DNA of 64,000 bases, taken from positions 372,001-436,000 of the forward strand of contig CAJUSW010000002.1 in assembly GCA_910589485.1 (NCBI GenBank), read 5' to 3'. The first letter of the stretch is position 1. Each line of letters starts with the position of its first letter. A program made the position numbers and the translations under genes. The notes beneath the pieces are model-generated. The model was given only the letters and a program-made list of their open reading frames with translations, was not told the DNA's origin and searched no databases. This DNA comes from an uncultured Duncaniella sp. (GTDB taxonomy: Bacteria > Bacteroidota > Bacteroidia > Bacteroidales > Muribaculaceae). Below are positions 25,065 through 33,982 of the stretch, piece after piece.

Positions 25065-25778
25065 ATGGACAACGGTAACAACGATATATTCGACGGGCTC
25101 AACGTCAATTCCGGTAGCGGTGACAGGGCTGCCCGTGTGCGCCTGAGGGTGCTCGGGATATCCTATAGCCAGATTCAGAACGGTGCCTACGCCCTGATTC
25201 TCGCCCAGGTGGGCGGTCCCTACCGCATCCCTGTGGTGATAGGCGGGAGCGAGGCCCAGGCAATAGCCCTGAAGATGGAGGGGATAATACCTCCGCGCCC
25301 TCTCACCCACGATCTTTTCACCAGTCTGGGCCACGCCTTCGGCATTGAGCTTACCGAGGTGTTCATCTACCGTTTCGAGGACGGGGTGTTCTATTCCGAA
25401 CTCACTTTCACCGATGGTGACCGCACTGTGACCCTCGACTCCCGCACCTCCGATGCCGTGGCCATAGCCATGCGCACCGGTGCGCCAATATTCACCACCC
25501 CCGAGATCCTGGCCGAGACCGGATTTGAGCTTGAGGATCTTGCCGGCAACGTTGTGTCCTCATCCGATTCCGACGATGCCGATTCCGACACCGGCGAACT
25601 GCGCGCCAAGGACGATGACCTGCCCGGTATCAGTCCGGTACGCACCCCCAAGCTCGAGAACTACACTATCGAGGAGCTCAAAAAGACCCTCCAGGAGCTG
25701 ATAGACCGCGAGGAGTATGAGGAGGCCGCCCGCGTGGCCGAGATCATACGACGCAAGGAAAATCCCGGCGCTGAATAA
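25065..25778 (+). CDS. Bifunctional nuclease (BFN/DUF151) family protein with UVR motif
   Basis: A 237-residue protein with an N-terminal BFN domain (RLRVLGISYSQIQNGAYALIL, VVIGGSEAQAIALKMEG, RPLTHDLF, LDSRTSDAVAIAMRTGAPIF) and a C-terminal UvrB/UvrC-like helical hairpin (LKKTLQELIDREEYEEAARVAEIIRRKE). The acidic linker SSSDSDDADSDTGELR separates them. The family is named from a plant enzyme with RNase and DNase activity; the bacterial function is not settled. It is tightly linked to mnmA (9-bp gap). Confidence 0.9.
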   Translation: MDNGNNDIFDGLNVNSGSGDRAARVRLRVLGISYSQIQNGAYALILAQVGGPYRIPVVIGGSEAQAIALKMEGIIPPRPLTHDLFTSLGHAFGIELTEVFIYRFEDGVFYSELTFTDGDRTVTLDSRTSDAVAIAMRTGAPIFTTPEILAETGFELEDLAGNVVSSSDSDDADSDTGELRAKDDDLPGISPVRTPKLENYTIEELKKTLQELIDREEYEEAARVAEIIRRKENPGAE

Positions 25779-25839
25779 CCCATAGGATCACATAAATAAC
25801 AGCATATAATAAGAGTCTCATTACCTTACAACTGATACA

Positions 25840-27168
25840 ATGTCAAGAATCCGACCTATCCAAGTCCGCCTCGCCTCGCTGTCATTCCTGGAGTTTGCAG
25901 TGTGGGGTGCCTATCTCATATCCCTGGGCAATTACCTCGGATCCGTAGGCCTCGCCACCCATATCGGCTGGTTCTATGCCGTGCAGGGTATAGTGTCGCT
26001 GTTCATGCCCGCCGTGGTGGGTATAGTCGCCGACCGCTGGATACAGGCCCAGCGCATGCTCAGCCTGTGCCATCTGCTCGCCGGACTGTTCATGGGTGCT
26101 GCCGGTGTCTACGCTCTCACCGCCGACCAGGTGGAGTTCACTCCGCTGTTTGCGCTCTACACATGCTCGGTGGCGTTCTTTATGCCTACTATCGGATTGA
26201 GCAATGCTGTGGCATTCAATGCCTTGAACCGTGCCGGGCTTGACACTGTGACCAATTTCCCCCCTATCCGAGTGTTCGGCACTGTGGGTTTCATCTGCTC
26301 GATGCTGTTTGTCAACTTCACCCAGTTCCAGACCAACCCCTATCAGCTCATTACCTCGGCGGTGCTGAGTTTCGTCCTTGCCACCTACGCGCTCACTATG
26401 CCTCAGTGTCCCGTCAACCGTGGATCCTCCGAATCGCTTGCCGACTCGCTCGGCCTCAAGGCGTTCAGCCTTTTCAAGGAGAAGCGCATGGCCATATTCT
26501 TCATCTTCAGTATGTGTCTGGGCGTGTCGTTACAGATCACCAACAGCTACGGCAACATCTTCATCACCTCGTTCTCCGACATCGCTTCCTATGCCGACAC
26601 CTGGGGCGCGCGTAATGCCAATGCTCTCATTTCGCTGTCACAGATGAGCGAGACACTCTGTATCCTCCTCATTCCATTCTGCCTCAAGCGGTTTGGCATC
26701 AAGGGCGTGATGCTCATTTCGATGTTTGCCTGGGTGTTGCGCTTCGCGTTCTTCGGAGTTGGCGACACCGGTGGCGGTCTGTGGCTGCTCATTCTTTCAT
26801 GTATCGTCTATGGCGTGGCATTTGACTTCTTCAACGTCTCCGGAGGCCTCTATGTGGATCAGCAGACCGGCAAGGAGCTCCGCTCCAGCGCCCAGGGCCT
26901 GTTCATGATCATGACCAACGGTATCGGCGCCACTGTAGGTACCCTCGTGGCCCAGGCCATTGTAAACCACTTTGTATTCTCTCAGACCACTCCCGAGGCT
27001 CAGCATGAAGGGTGGACCACTTCATGGTTCATCTTCGCTGCCTACTCACTCGTGGTAGCCGTCCTCTTCATATTCATATTCAAGAATACTCCCACCCCCA
27101 CCAACGATGAGGAGCGCCGTCTCATAAAGGAGACCGATCCCGCCCCCGCCGACGGAATGGTGGATTGA
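25840..27168 (+). CDS. Nucleoside:H+ symporter, NupG/XapB-like MFS transporter
   Basis: A 442-residue membrane protein with 12 predicted helices. It opens with VRLASLSFLEFAVWGAYLISLGNYL, the conserved start of nucleoside:proton symporters, and shows PTIGLSNAVAFNAL, FPPIRVFGTVGFICSM and the RSSAQGLFMIMTNGIG segment typical of the family. It should import nucleosides across the inner membrane. The gene lies in a long co-directional run between a BFN gene and rsmE. Confidence 0.9.
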   Translation: MSRIRPIQVRLASLSFLEFAVWGAYLISLGNYLGSVGLATHIGWFYAVQGIVSLFMPAVVGIVADRWIQAQRMLSLCHLLAGLFMGAAGVYALTADQVEFTPLFALYTCSVAFFMPTIGLSNAVAFNALNRAGLDTVTNFPPIRVFGTVGFICSMLFVNFTQFQTNPYQLITSAVLSFVLATYALTMPQCPVNRGSSESLADSLGLKAFSLFKEKRMAIFFIFSMCLGVSLQITNSYGNIFITSFSDIASYADTWGARNANALISLSQMSETLCILLIPFCLKRFGIKGVMLISMFAWVLRFAFFGVGDTGGGLWLLILSCIVYGVAFDFFNVSGGLYVDQQTGKELRSSAQGLFMIMTNGIGATVGTLVAQAIVNHFVFSQTTPEAQHEGWTTSWFIFAAYSLVVAVLFIFIFKNTPTPTNDEERRLIKETDPAPADGMVD

Positions 27169-27195
27169 TGGGTGTGATTCCACAAAAGTGTTTAT

Positions 27196-27903
27196 ATGAT
27201 CCAGTTCTACGCCCCCGATATAGCATCTTCGCTCACCCTCCCCGAGAGTGATTCGCGCCATGCCGTCAAGGTGCTCAGGCTTGCTGAGGGCGACACCATC
27301 CAGGTGATTGATGGCCGGGGACATGTGTACACATGCACTCTGGTCGATGCCCACCCCAAGCGTGCCGCCGTCGAGATCCTCGAGTGCCGTGACCAGGCCC
27401 TCCCGTGGACCTCTCAGCTGGTGGTGGCAGTCGCTCCCACCAAGCACATGGACCGCATGGAGTGGCTCGTGGAGAAGATGACCGAGATCGGCGTCAACCG
27501 CATCATCCCCATGCTATGTGACCGTAGCGAGCGTCGCGAGATCAAGACCGAACGCCTCGAGAAGATCGCGGTATCGGCCATGAAGCAGTCCCTCAAAGCC
27601 ACCCTGCCTGTCATTGATGAGATGACACCGCTACGCAAGCTTGTCACGTTAATGCCCGAGGCCCAGCGCTTTGTGGGGTATTGCGATCCGTCGGTCGAGC
27701 GCATCGACCTGGCCCGTGCCTATGTCCCAGGACGTGACACCGTGATATTCATTGGCCCCGAGGGGGATTTCTCCCCGGCCGAGATTTCATCGTTGCTTGA
27801 GTCGGGAGTCAGGCCCGTGACCTTTGGTGAAAACCGTCTGCGTACCGAGACAGCGGCACTCTACTCCCTCACATCCTGCCACGTTCTCGATTCACTGCGA
27901 TAA
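27196..27903 (+). CDS. rsmE: 16S rRNA (uracil-1498-N3)-methyltransferase RsmE
   Basis: A 235-residue SPOUT-class methyltransferase. N-terminal PUA-like part: MIQFYAPDIASSLTLPESDSRHAVKVLRL. C-terminal knot: VAPTKHMDRMEWLVEKMTEIGV, RSERREIKTERLEKI, KQSLKATLP, FIGPEGDFSPAE and VTFGENRLRTETA, the two knot-forming SAM motifs. All are hallmarks of RsmE, which methylates 16S rRNA U1498. Length is normal. Confidence 0.95.
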   Translation: MIQFYAPDIASSLTLPESDSRHAVKVLRLAEGDTIQVIDGRGHVYTCTLVDAHPKRAAVEILECRDQALPWTSQLVVAVAPTKHMDRMEWLVEKMTEIGVNRIIPMLCDRSERREIKTERLEKIAVSAMKQSLKATLPVIDEMTPLRKLVTLMPEAQRFVGYCDPSVERIDLARAYVPGRDTVIFIGPEGDFSPAEISSLLESGVRPVTFGENRLRTETAALYSLTSCHVLDSLR

Positions 27904-27983
27904 TTAAGAGGTCGTTTTTTAACAACCGCTATGCCGTTCTTTGGCATTAGCCCCATTATTCGATAATATCTAATTCTCTCAAA

Positions 27984-28793
27984 GTGCTTTCTTTTAAAGA
28001 ATTATCATCCCATCCACAGTTTTTTCTCCTCGCCGGCCCCTGCGTCATTGAAGGAGAGGAAATGGCTCTCGACATAGCCGAGCAGTGCGTGAAAATCACC
28101 TCCGAGCTCGGCATCCCTTATGTATTCAAAGGCTCTTACCGCAAGGCCAACCGCTCGCGCATCGACTCCTTCACCGGCATAGGCGATGAAAAGGCACTGA
28201 AAGTGCTTGCCAAGGTGCGCGAGACATTCGGCGTGCCCGTAGTGACCGACATCCATTCAGCCTCCGAGGCCGCAATGGCAGCCGAGTATGTCGACGTGCT
28301 CCAGATTCCGGCCTTCCTGTGCCGTCAGACCGACCTCCTCGTTGCGGCCGCCGAGACGGGCCGTGCCATCAACATCAAGAAGGGACAGTTCCTCTCGCCC
28401 GAGGCCATGCAGTTTGCGCTTCAGAAAGTGCGCGATGCCGGCAACGACAACGTGGCTCTCACCGAGCGCGGTGTATCATTCGGCTATCAGGACCTCATGG
28501 TGGACTATCGTGGAATCCCCGAGATGCAACGCTTCGGCGCTCCGGTGATCCTCGATGTGACCCACTCCCTGCAACAGCCCAATCAGTCGCGCGGTGTTAC
28601 CGGCGGTCGTCCCGATCTTATCGAGACCATAGCCCGCGCCGGCGTGGCAGTCGGAGTTGACGGTCTGTTCCTCGAGACCCATCGTGATCCGTCGGTGGCC
28701 AAGAGCGACGGTGCCAACATGCTCGCCCTCGACCGTCTCCCCATGCTCCTGCGCCACCTCACGGCTATCCGCTCGGCCATCAACACCTTCTGA
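27984..28793 (+). CDS. kdsA: 3-deoxy-8-phosphooctulonate (Kdo-8-P) synthase KdsA
   Basis: A 269-residue cytoplasmic enzyme that joins arabinose-5-phosphate and phosphoenolpyruvate for lipopolysaccharide core synthesis. Motifs: FFLLAGPCVIEGEEMALDIAE, YVFKGSYRKANRSR, VVTDIHSASEA, LQIPAFLCRQTDLLVAAA, INIKKGQFLSPE, LTERGVSFGY and VILDVTHSLQQPN. The start is a GTG at 27984, with no better in-frame ATG upstream. Length matches the family. The organism therefore makes Kdo-containing lipopolysaccharide. Confidence 0.96.
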   Translation: MLSFKELSSHPQFFLLAGPCVIEGEEMALDIAEQCVKITSELGIPYVFKGSYRKANRSRIDSFTGIGDEKALKVLAKVRETFGVPVVTDIHSASEAAMAAEYVDVLQIPAFLCRQTDLLVAAAETGRAINIKKGQFLSPEAMQFALQKVRDAGNDNVALTERGVSFGYQDLMVDYRGIPEMQRFGAPVILDVTHSLQQPNQSRGVTGGRPDLIETIARAGVAVGVDGLFLETHRDPSVAKSDGANMLALDRLPMLLRHLTAIRSAINTF

Positions 28794-28974
28794 TCCGCCT
28801 CGGTATTTCCCCCTCCGTAGATGCTTGAGGCTGCATTGCTGTCACCATGCGAGAAATTGTGTGTTAAAAGTGGGCACACTCTTAAAAGTTTTATGTAATT
28901 TTACACGATAAAATATTTTACAGGAGATAAGGTTGATCACTGACAACGCAACCTGCTAATAACCGATCGTTTCA

Positions 28975-30570
28975 ATGAATATTAAATCACTCACCCTGTC
29001 GTTGCTCCTCTGCCTCGCCGCAATCCCCGCGTGGGCCCAGTCGAGCTACGATGATCCTATGTCGCAGGCTCTTATGCAGGCTTTCGACGAGCTCCTTGCC
29101 GAAGATCCCCGCGACCCCGAGACACTTGTGCGTCGCGCCGGTCTATATTATGCCCACCACGATTATGTAAAGGCTCTCGATGATGTCAACACCGCGATGA
29201 AATATTTCCCGGCCGATGATGACGAGGCCCGTTATCCGGCCTATCAGCTCCGCGCCAAGATATATCAGCGTCAGAAAAAGTATCAGGACGCGCTCGCCGA
29301 TCTCAACGAGGTGCTCAAGGTATCCCCCCAGGACTATGGCACCATCTATCAGCGTGCCGGTGTGCTATATGAGCTTGGCCGTTACCCCGAGTCCAACGCC
29401 GACTATAACCTCATGCTCCGTCTCAACCCCCATAGCCAAGATGCCCTGCTCGGCAAGGCTAAGGTGGCCGTGAAGCAGAACAATCTCGGCACTGCAAGCG
29501 AGCTCGCCGACCGCGCCGTGTCGCTCACCCCCAACCGTAGTGAGATCTACATAGGTCGCGCATCCGTGCGCAACCTCATGGGCAACCGCCAGGGAGCAGT
29601 CGAGGACTATATTTCGGCCATATCCATCGACAATGAGAGCACCGCACGCGCCCTGCAACAGCTTGTGGCCCTCTCCCGCACTGACTATCCTGTAGTCATG
29701 GCCGGATTGTCGTCGGCCATCACCAAGGCTCCGCGCAACGGCATGTTCTACTTCATCCGTGCCATGATCGCCCAGGGTCACTGCAACTATCTGGCCGCCA
29801 TAGCCGACTATGACAAGATCATCAACGAGAATCTCGACTCCTATCCCGGTCTCAACGGTGCGCTCGCTGAGTGCTACTACTATCTTGGCCGTTACGACCG
29901 TGCTCTGCTCAATGCCGACTACGCCATCAGCGCCACCGATGACAACGCATTCTACTATGTGCTGAAATCGCGCATTAAGCGTGCCCAGGGCGACAACGAG
30001 GCTGCCCTCGATGCCGCTGAAAAGGCTCTTGAAAAGACTCCCGAATCGATCGATGCGCTTGAAGCCAAGGCGCTTGCCGAGGTCGCTCTCGGTCAGCCTG
30101 CTGGAGCCTCGGTGGCTCTCAGCGAGGCTGCTATGGTCAACCCTGAGAATCCCATGATACAGATTCTGCGTGGATGGGTGCTCGGTGACTACCGCAAGCA
30201 GAAGGCCAACTCGGAGCGCGCTTACGAGATGGTTCTTGACATGGATTTCGACTTTGACAACGTGCAGTCGCTCCGCGGATTCGCTCTCCTCGCCCTCGAC
30301 CGCAAGGAGCAGGCCGACAATTGGATGGAACGTGTGCTCGATACTGCCGAGGACTATGACGGTGCTGTCAACTACTACGCCACATGCTACTACGCTCAGT
30401 CGGGTATGCCCGAGCGCGCACTCCGTTGCATGGAGGCATCCCTCGAGAAAGGCTACGCCAACTATCACAACTGGACCAAGGCCACCGAGGCCAACGTCAA
30501 CTGCTCCCCCCTCCGCAACGATCCCCGCTTCACCGCCCTCCTCGACCGCTACTCCCACCTCTTTAAATAA
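28975..30570 (+). CDS. Periplasmic TPR-repeat protein
   Basis: A 531-residue exported protein (signal peptide ending AIPAWAQ). At least eight tetratricopeptide-like repeats follow, with clear units such as YHDYVKALDDVNTAMKYFP, KKYQDALADLNEVLKVSPQD and GRYPESNADYNLMLRLNPHS, through LRCMEASLEKGYANY near the end. It probably scaffolds protein complexes in the envelope. Such proteins are common in Bacteroidota; no specific partner is indicated. It stands alone between kdsA and a strong terminator. Confidence 0.85.
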   Translation: MNIKSLTLSLLLCLAAIPAWAQSSYDDPMSQALMQAFDELLAEDPRDPETLVRRAGLYYAHHDYVKALDDVNTAMKYFPADDDEARYPAYQLRAKIYQRQKKYQDALADLNEVLKVSPQDYGTIYQRAGVLYELGRYPESNADYNLMLRLNPHSQDALLGKAKVAVKQNNLGTASELADRAVSLTPNRSEIYIGRASVRNLMGNRQGAVEDYISAISIDNESTARALQQLVALSRTDYPVVMAGLSSAITKAPRNGMFYFIRAMIAQGHCNYLAAIADYDKIINENLDSYPGLNGALAECYYYLGRYDRALLNADYAISATDDNAFYYVLKSRIKRAQGDNEAALDAAEKALEKTPESIDALEAKALAEVALGQPAGASVALSEAAMVNPENPMIQILRGWVLGDYRKQKANSERAYEMVLDMDFDFDNVQSLRGFALLALDRKEQADNWMERVLDTAEDYDGAVNYYATCYYAQSGMPERALRCMEASLEKGYANYHNWTKATEANVNCSPLRNDPRFTALLDRYSHLFK

Positions 30571-30608
30571 TCGAGAAGTAAACTAAGAGTACACAAGGAT
30601 TTAATATT

Positions 30609-30648
30609 GTAGGCCTGTCTCCCGATTCCCCATCGGCGACAGGCCTAC
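30609..30648 (+). terminator. Long hairpin after the TPR gene
   Basis: GTAGGCCTGTC (30609-30619) pairs perfectly with GACAGGCCTAC (30638-30648), with an inner CCGAT/ATCGG stem. No T-tract, but the structure is strong and directly follows the gene. Confidence 0.65.
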
Positions 30649-30689
30649 GGTGTATCTCTATGGATTCCAAACCATCCGCAGGCTCAATA

Positions 30690-30837
30690 TCCATTTAGCC
30701 CCGAATGGGGCGATGTAATCGTAGCCCCGCCACGAGCGACAGATGCAAATTGCCCGTCAGGGCAAAATTTGCATCGTGGCGCGAGGTGCGGGGAAACAAA
30801 ACAAGCACCACGACGGGCGTCGAAGACGTCCTATAAT
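30690..30837 (+). repeat. Copy A of a structured intergenic repeat element
   Basis: About 150 bp. Ordered parts: AGCCCCGAATGGGGC hairpin, a GTAGCCCCGCCACGAGCG box, a perfect hairpin with arms GATGCAAAT/ATTTGCATC around TGCCC/GGGCA (30742-30775), a GCGAGGTGCGGGG box, and a 3-prime hairpin GGGCGTC-GAA-GACGTCC (30815-30831) ending CTATAAT. The same order recurs at 54.83 kb and, inverted, at 55.07 kb. Confidence 0.8.
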
Positions 30838-30858
30838 AGACGCGTGGGTTAGAAAAAT

Positions 30859-31692
30859 CTACTGACACTGAATGACACGTCCGGGGAGGGTGGAGAGTTG
30901 ATAGAGGAGGGTGAGAGCGAGGCGGTAGTGGCCGGCTGTGTTGGGATGCAGGCGGTCGGTGGCGCCATCGGTGAAATATTGGGCGTAGGCATCATCCATA
31001 GGGTAGAGACCCGAGAGTGCGTAGGTGTCGATCACCGGAACCGACCATATGGCCGAAGCCTCCTTTACAGCATCCACATAATCGGAAATGTACAGCCCCA
31101 GACGGTTGGCATAGCACTCGGCCGGTTGCCAGTTGGTGTCGCTACGCAGGAATCCCGCGCGGTGGATAGGGGTGAGCACCACAATCTGTTTGTCGGGATA
31201 ACGGCTCTTGAGCATTGACAGAGCATTGTTGATGCGCCCCTTGAACGTGGATTGATCCATGTTCAGAGTCCTCTTTTTCAGCACAGCTGCACGCTTCGGC
31301 TCGCCGAGGGCAAAGTCGGTCTTTTCGGCCGTCTCGGTGTACCATTCCCCCATAGCCGTGTCATGGATATAGTCGTTGGTACCAATGAATATCATTATTG
31401 CATCGAAATCGGTGCCATGTTCCTTGTCGAGCAGACCGGCCTGGCGTTCCAGATCGTCCCACTGCCGTCCTGATTTGGCATATACATACGGCGTTATGCC
31501 GAGCCACTCGGCAAGCCATTGCCAATACTTCTTGGTGGAGGGCGATAGCCTGGCATCAGTGATGGAGTCGCCAAGATAGGCTACTTTCAGATTCTTCCAG
31601 GGGTGATAGGGTGACACCTCGGGGGCCGATGCGGTGGCACCGAATGTCATGGCCACCAGCATGAGTATTGCTATGAATTTCTTGTTTATCAT
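30859..31692 (-). CDS. SGNH/GDSL-family lipase or acetylesterase
   Basis: A 277-residue exported protein from the ATG at 31690-31692 (the frame extends to 31770 but then lacks a normal signal peptide). SGNH blocks are visible: GDSITDA near residue 40 (block I, nucleophile Ser), FIGTNDYIHD (block III, GxND) and DRLHPNTAGH (block V, Asp-x-x-His). Such secreted enzymes deacetylate polysaccharides. The gene starts 26 bp after the PL10-CE8 pectin enzyme, so removal of acetyl groups from pectin is the likely job. Confidence 0.9.
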   Translation of the reverse strand: MINKKFIAILMLVAMTFGATASAPEVSPYHPWKNLKVAYLGDSITDARLSPSTKKYWQWLAEWLGITPYVYAKSGRQWDDLERQAGLLDKEHGTDFDAIMIFIGTNDYIHDTAMGEWYTETAEKTDFALGEPKRAAVLKKRTLNMDQSTFKGRINNALSMLKSRYPDKQIVVLTPIHRAGFLRSDTNWQPAECYANRLGLYISDYVDAVKEASAIWSVPVIDTYALSGLYPMDDAYAQYFTDGATDRLHPNTAGHYRLALTLLYQLSTLPGRVIQCQ

Positions 31693-31718
31693 GGTGATTA
31701 TCTTGTAAATAGTGGTAT

Positions 31719-33929
31719 TCAGTATTCCACAACATGCCACAGGTCGCGTATGCGTTGCTCGGGATCCCATTTTCCGTCAAATGTCCATTGAGCCGTCACC
31801 GTGTGATACTCCGGGGCACCTTTCGCGCTCTTCATGTTGTCGGCGAGCCAACCGCCGTGTCCGCCTTCCCTCACGCATCCGTTGTAATAGACCCTGTGGC
31901 CCCACGGGCATGGATCCACGGTCTTCCCGGCCGAGAGTGCCGGCTGAGCTCTGTAGGCGTGGTCGATGTCAGCGTCGATGATATTCTTTGACAGCCGGCA
32001 GTTAAGCAGATAGAATTGCGAGTCGTGATGGTAACGCCCGAGCGGAGTGGGCTTTATGGCGTCAAATTCCGAGTCCTTGACCACAAACTTGTTGTCGATG
32101 TCCCGGCTTCCGTCGTGCCACAGTATGGCCCTTGTATCGCCGAGAAAACGGCAACGGGTGGCGTAGCAGGTGCCACGCGGACAGATGAAATCGACTCCGG
32201 GACAACGGATGAAGAGATCGGCGTGGTAATACATACCCCCTTTGCCGTCCTCCCCTTTTCCCCAAAGCGAGAGCGCGTCGTTGCCGTCGGACACTATGTT
32301 GCTGTTGAGGATGATGGTCCTTGTGCCCTTGCCATACACTGCAAACTGGTGGGTTGTGGTGTTGGTCACCGTGCTACCGTAATTGTTTATCATCGTGAGT
32401 CCGCTTATGAGGCAATCGTTGCCCTCCTCGGTGATGCACACAATGCCAGCATGGATCTTTTTACCGCGATACTCGCTCACCATCATGGTCTCGCGGGCCT
32501 CGGCGCCAACTATGATACAGCTGTCACGGTTCTCACCCACAAGCACTATGTTGGGACGGTCGATAATGACTTTCTGATTGTACAGGCCTTTCTTTATGAG
32601 TATCTTGAAAGGTTCTGTGCCGTTCTCGGGAGCCTTTTCGATGGCGGCCTGTATGCTCTCGCCACGGTTGACCACCGCATCAAAATCCTTTTCATCCACC
32701 TGAGGGATCACCCCGAGCGTGAGGGTGCCGTTCTCGTTGGCCCCCTTGGTGTCGAGGCTTATGTTGATTTTGTTCTTGGGATCGTAGCGGTCGGCCCACT
32801 TGTCGTACATCTCATACAGCTCGGCCGGACGACCTGAATACCAGGCATATCCATTACGGCGCTCCTTGCCTATGTCGGCCAACCGGCGACGGGGTATGCC
32901 GTCACGGTCACACACAAACGGGGCATTGTTCTCCAGATCATAGTATCTGGCCCACAGCGGTGTACGGTTGGCGGGATCATCCACAAGCTCGGCTTCCCAG
33001 TTGCCGTCGATCAGCACTCGGCGGTAGGAGATACCGGTGAGTTTATATCTGTCAAACCATGCCATGGCTCCATGCACGGCCCTTTTCACCTTTTTATCGG
33101 GATTGGGGATCTGCATGAGCATCCGCACTATTGACGCGCTCTCCTGCGAGCAGTAGGAGGGGAGCTCATAGGCACGGGCCTTGGCGGGGGCCAATGTCAC
33201 GTGATCGTGTTGCTGACACCACACCGTGGGCTTACCGTCGGCGATGATCTGGGTGGCGAGTATGCACTCCACCCCCTTGTCAAAGGCGCGTTTCATCCTC
33301 GACTTCTGCGACTTGTCGCATAGGTCTCCGCCATAGGGAGCCACGCCATCGTGAATGTCACGTATCATCTCCATGGTGTTGACCATCGCGTCGTCGTTGT
33401 AGGTGATATGGGGCTGATAGTCCCTCTGTTCGGGCCAGAATTGGGGCCAACCGCCGTTGTCATACTGTCCTGAGAGCAGATACTCCACCCCCTTGCGGAA
33501 ACTGTCGCGGTAGCGGGTGTCACCGGTGGCGGCATACAGCCGGGCCAGGAAGCCGAGTTGCAGGTTGGTGGCATCATTGTCGGTGGTGGAGTCGTCGCGC
33601 CGGCTCTTGTCGGCAAGCACCCGGGCTTTCTGCTCCTCGCTCATGGGCGACACCATGTCGACATTCTTGGGCCAACCGCCCGTGTCGCGTTGCCACAGGA
33701 GCACCTGTTCGCCTATACGGCGGGCCTCCTCGGTCTTGTAGAACTCGGGGTTCTCCTCGCGGAGTATCCGTTTGTGAGACTTCTTCTTGTCAGCCTTCCC
33801 CTTGTCGGCGGGTCGGGCTTTTCCGGTCACGGTTGCTGTTTCTCCGCCCGCCACCGGGCGCGGATCTCTCTCAGTGGCGTTGATATTGAGCGTGAAGGCC
33901 AACGCCAGGGCTATGGAAAGTAGTTTCAT
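31719..33929 (-). CDS. Bimodular pectin enzyme: PL10 pectate lyase plus CE8-like methylesterase
   Basis: A 736-residue secreted protein (signal peptide MKLLSIALALAFTLNINA, then a Lys-rich linker to about residue 55). Residues about 60-400 form a PL10 (alpha/alpha) lyase: DNDATNLQLGFLARLY, NGGWPQFWPEQRDYQPHITYNDDAMVN and WCQQHDHVTLAPAKARAYELPS. Residues about 430-720 form a right-handed beta-helix of CE8 pectin methylesterases (NTTTHQFAVYGKGTRTIILNS, GVDFICPRG, LGDTRAILWHDGS). The CE8 catalytic signature is altered: Cys-Pro-Arg-Gly replaces the usual DFIFG ending, and the QD motif is not obvious, so activity of that half is uncertain. The two halves together would demethylate and cleave homogalacturonan. 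The gene lies 53 bp downstream of the flippase gene and upstream of the SGNH gene. Confidence 0.85.
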   Translation of the reverse strand: MKLLSIALALAFTLNINATERDPRPVAGGETATVTGKARPADKGKADKKKSHKRILREENPEFYKTEEARRIGEQVLLWQRDTGGWPKNVDMVSPMSEEQKARVLADKSRRDDSTTDNDATNLQLGFLARLYAATGDTRYRDSFRKGVEYLLSGQYDNGGWPQFWPEQRDYQPHITYNDDAMVNTMEMIRDIHDGVAPYGGDLCDKSQKSRMKRAFDKGVECILATQIIADGKPTVWCQQHDHVTLAPAKARAYELPSYCSQESASIVRMLMQIPNPDKKVKRAVHGAMAWFDRYKLTGISYRRVLIDGNWEAELVDDPANRTPLWARYYDLENNAPFVCDRDGIPRRRLADIGKERRNGYAWYSGRPAELYEMYDKWADRYDPKNKINISLDTKGANENGTLTLGVIPQVDEKDFDAVVNRGESIQAAIEKAPENGTEPFKILIKKGLYNQKVIIDRPNIVLVGENRDSCIIVGAEARETMMVSEYRGKKIHAGIVCITEEGNDCLISGLTMINNYGSTVTNTTTHQFAVYGKGTRTIILNSNIVSDGNDALSLWGKGEDGKGGMYYHADLFIRCPGVDFICPRGTCYATRCRFLGDTRAILWHDGSRDIDNKFVVKDSEFDAIKPTPLGRYHHDSQFYLLNCRLSKNIIDADIDHAYRAQPALSAGKTVDPCPWGHRVYYNGCVREGGHGGWLADNMKSAKGAPEYHTVTAQWTFDGKWDPEQRIRDLWHVVEY

Positions 33930-33982
33930 GATATATGTTACAGATCAGGTATTTAGGTGTCAGAGGATATTGCCCCCCCCTC

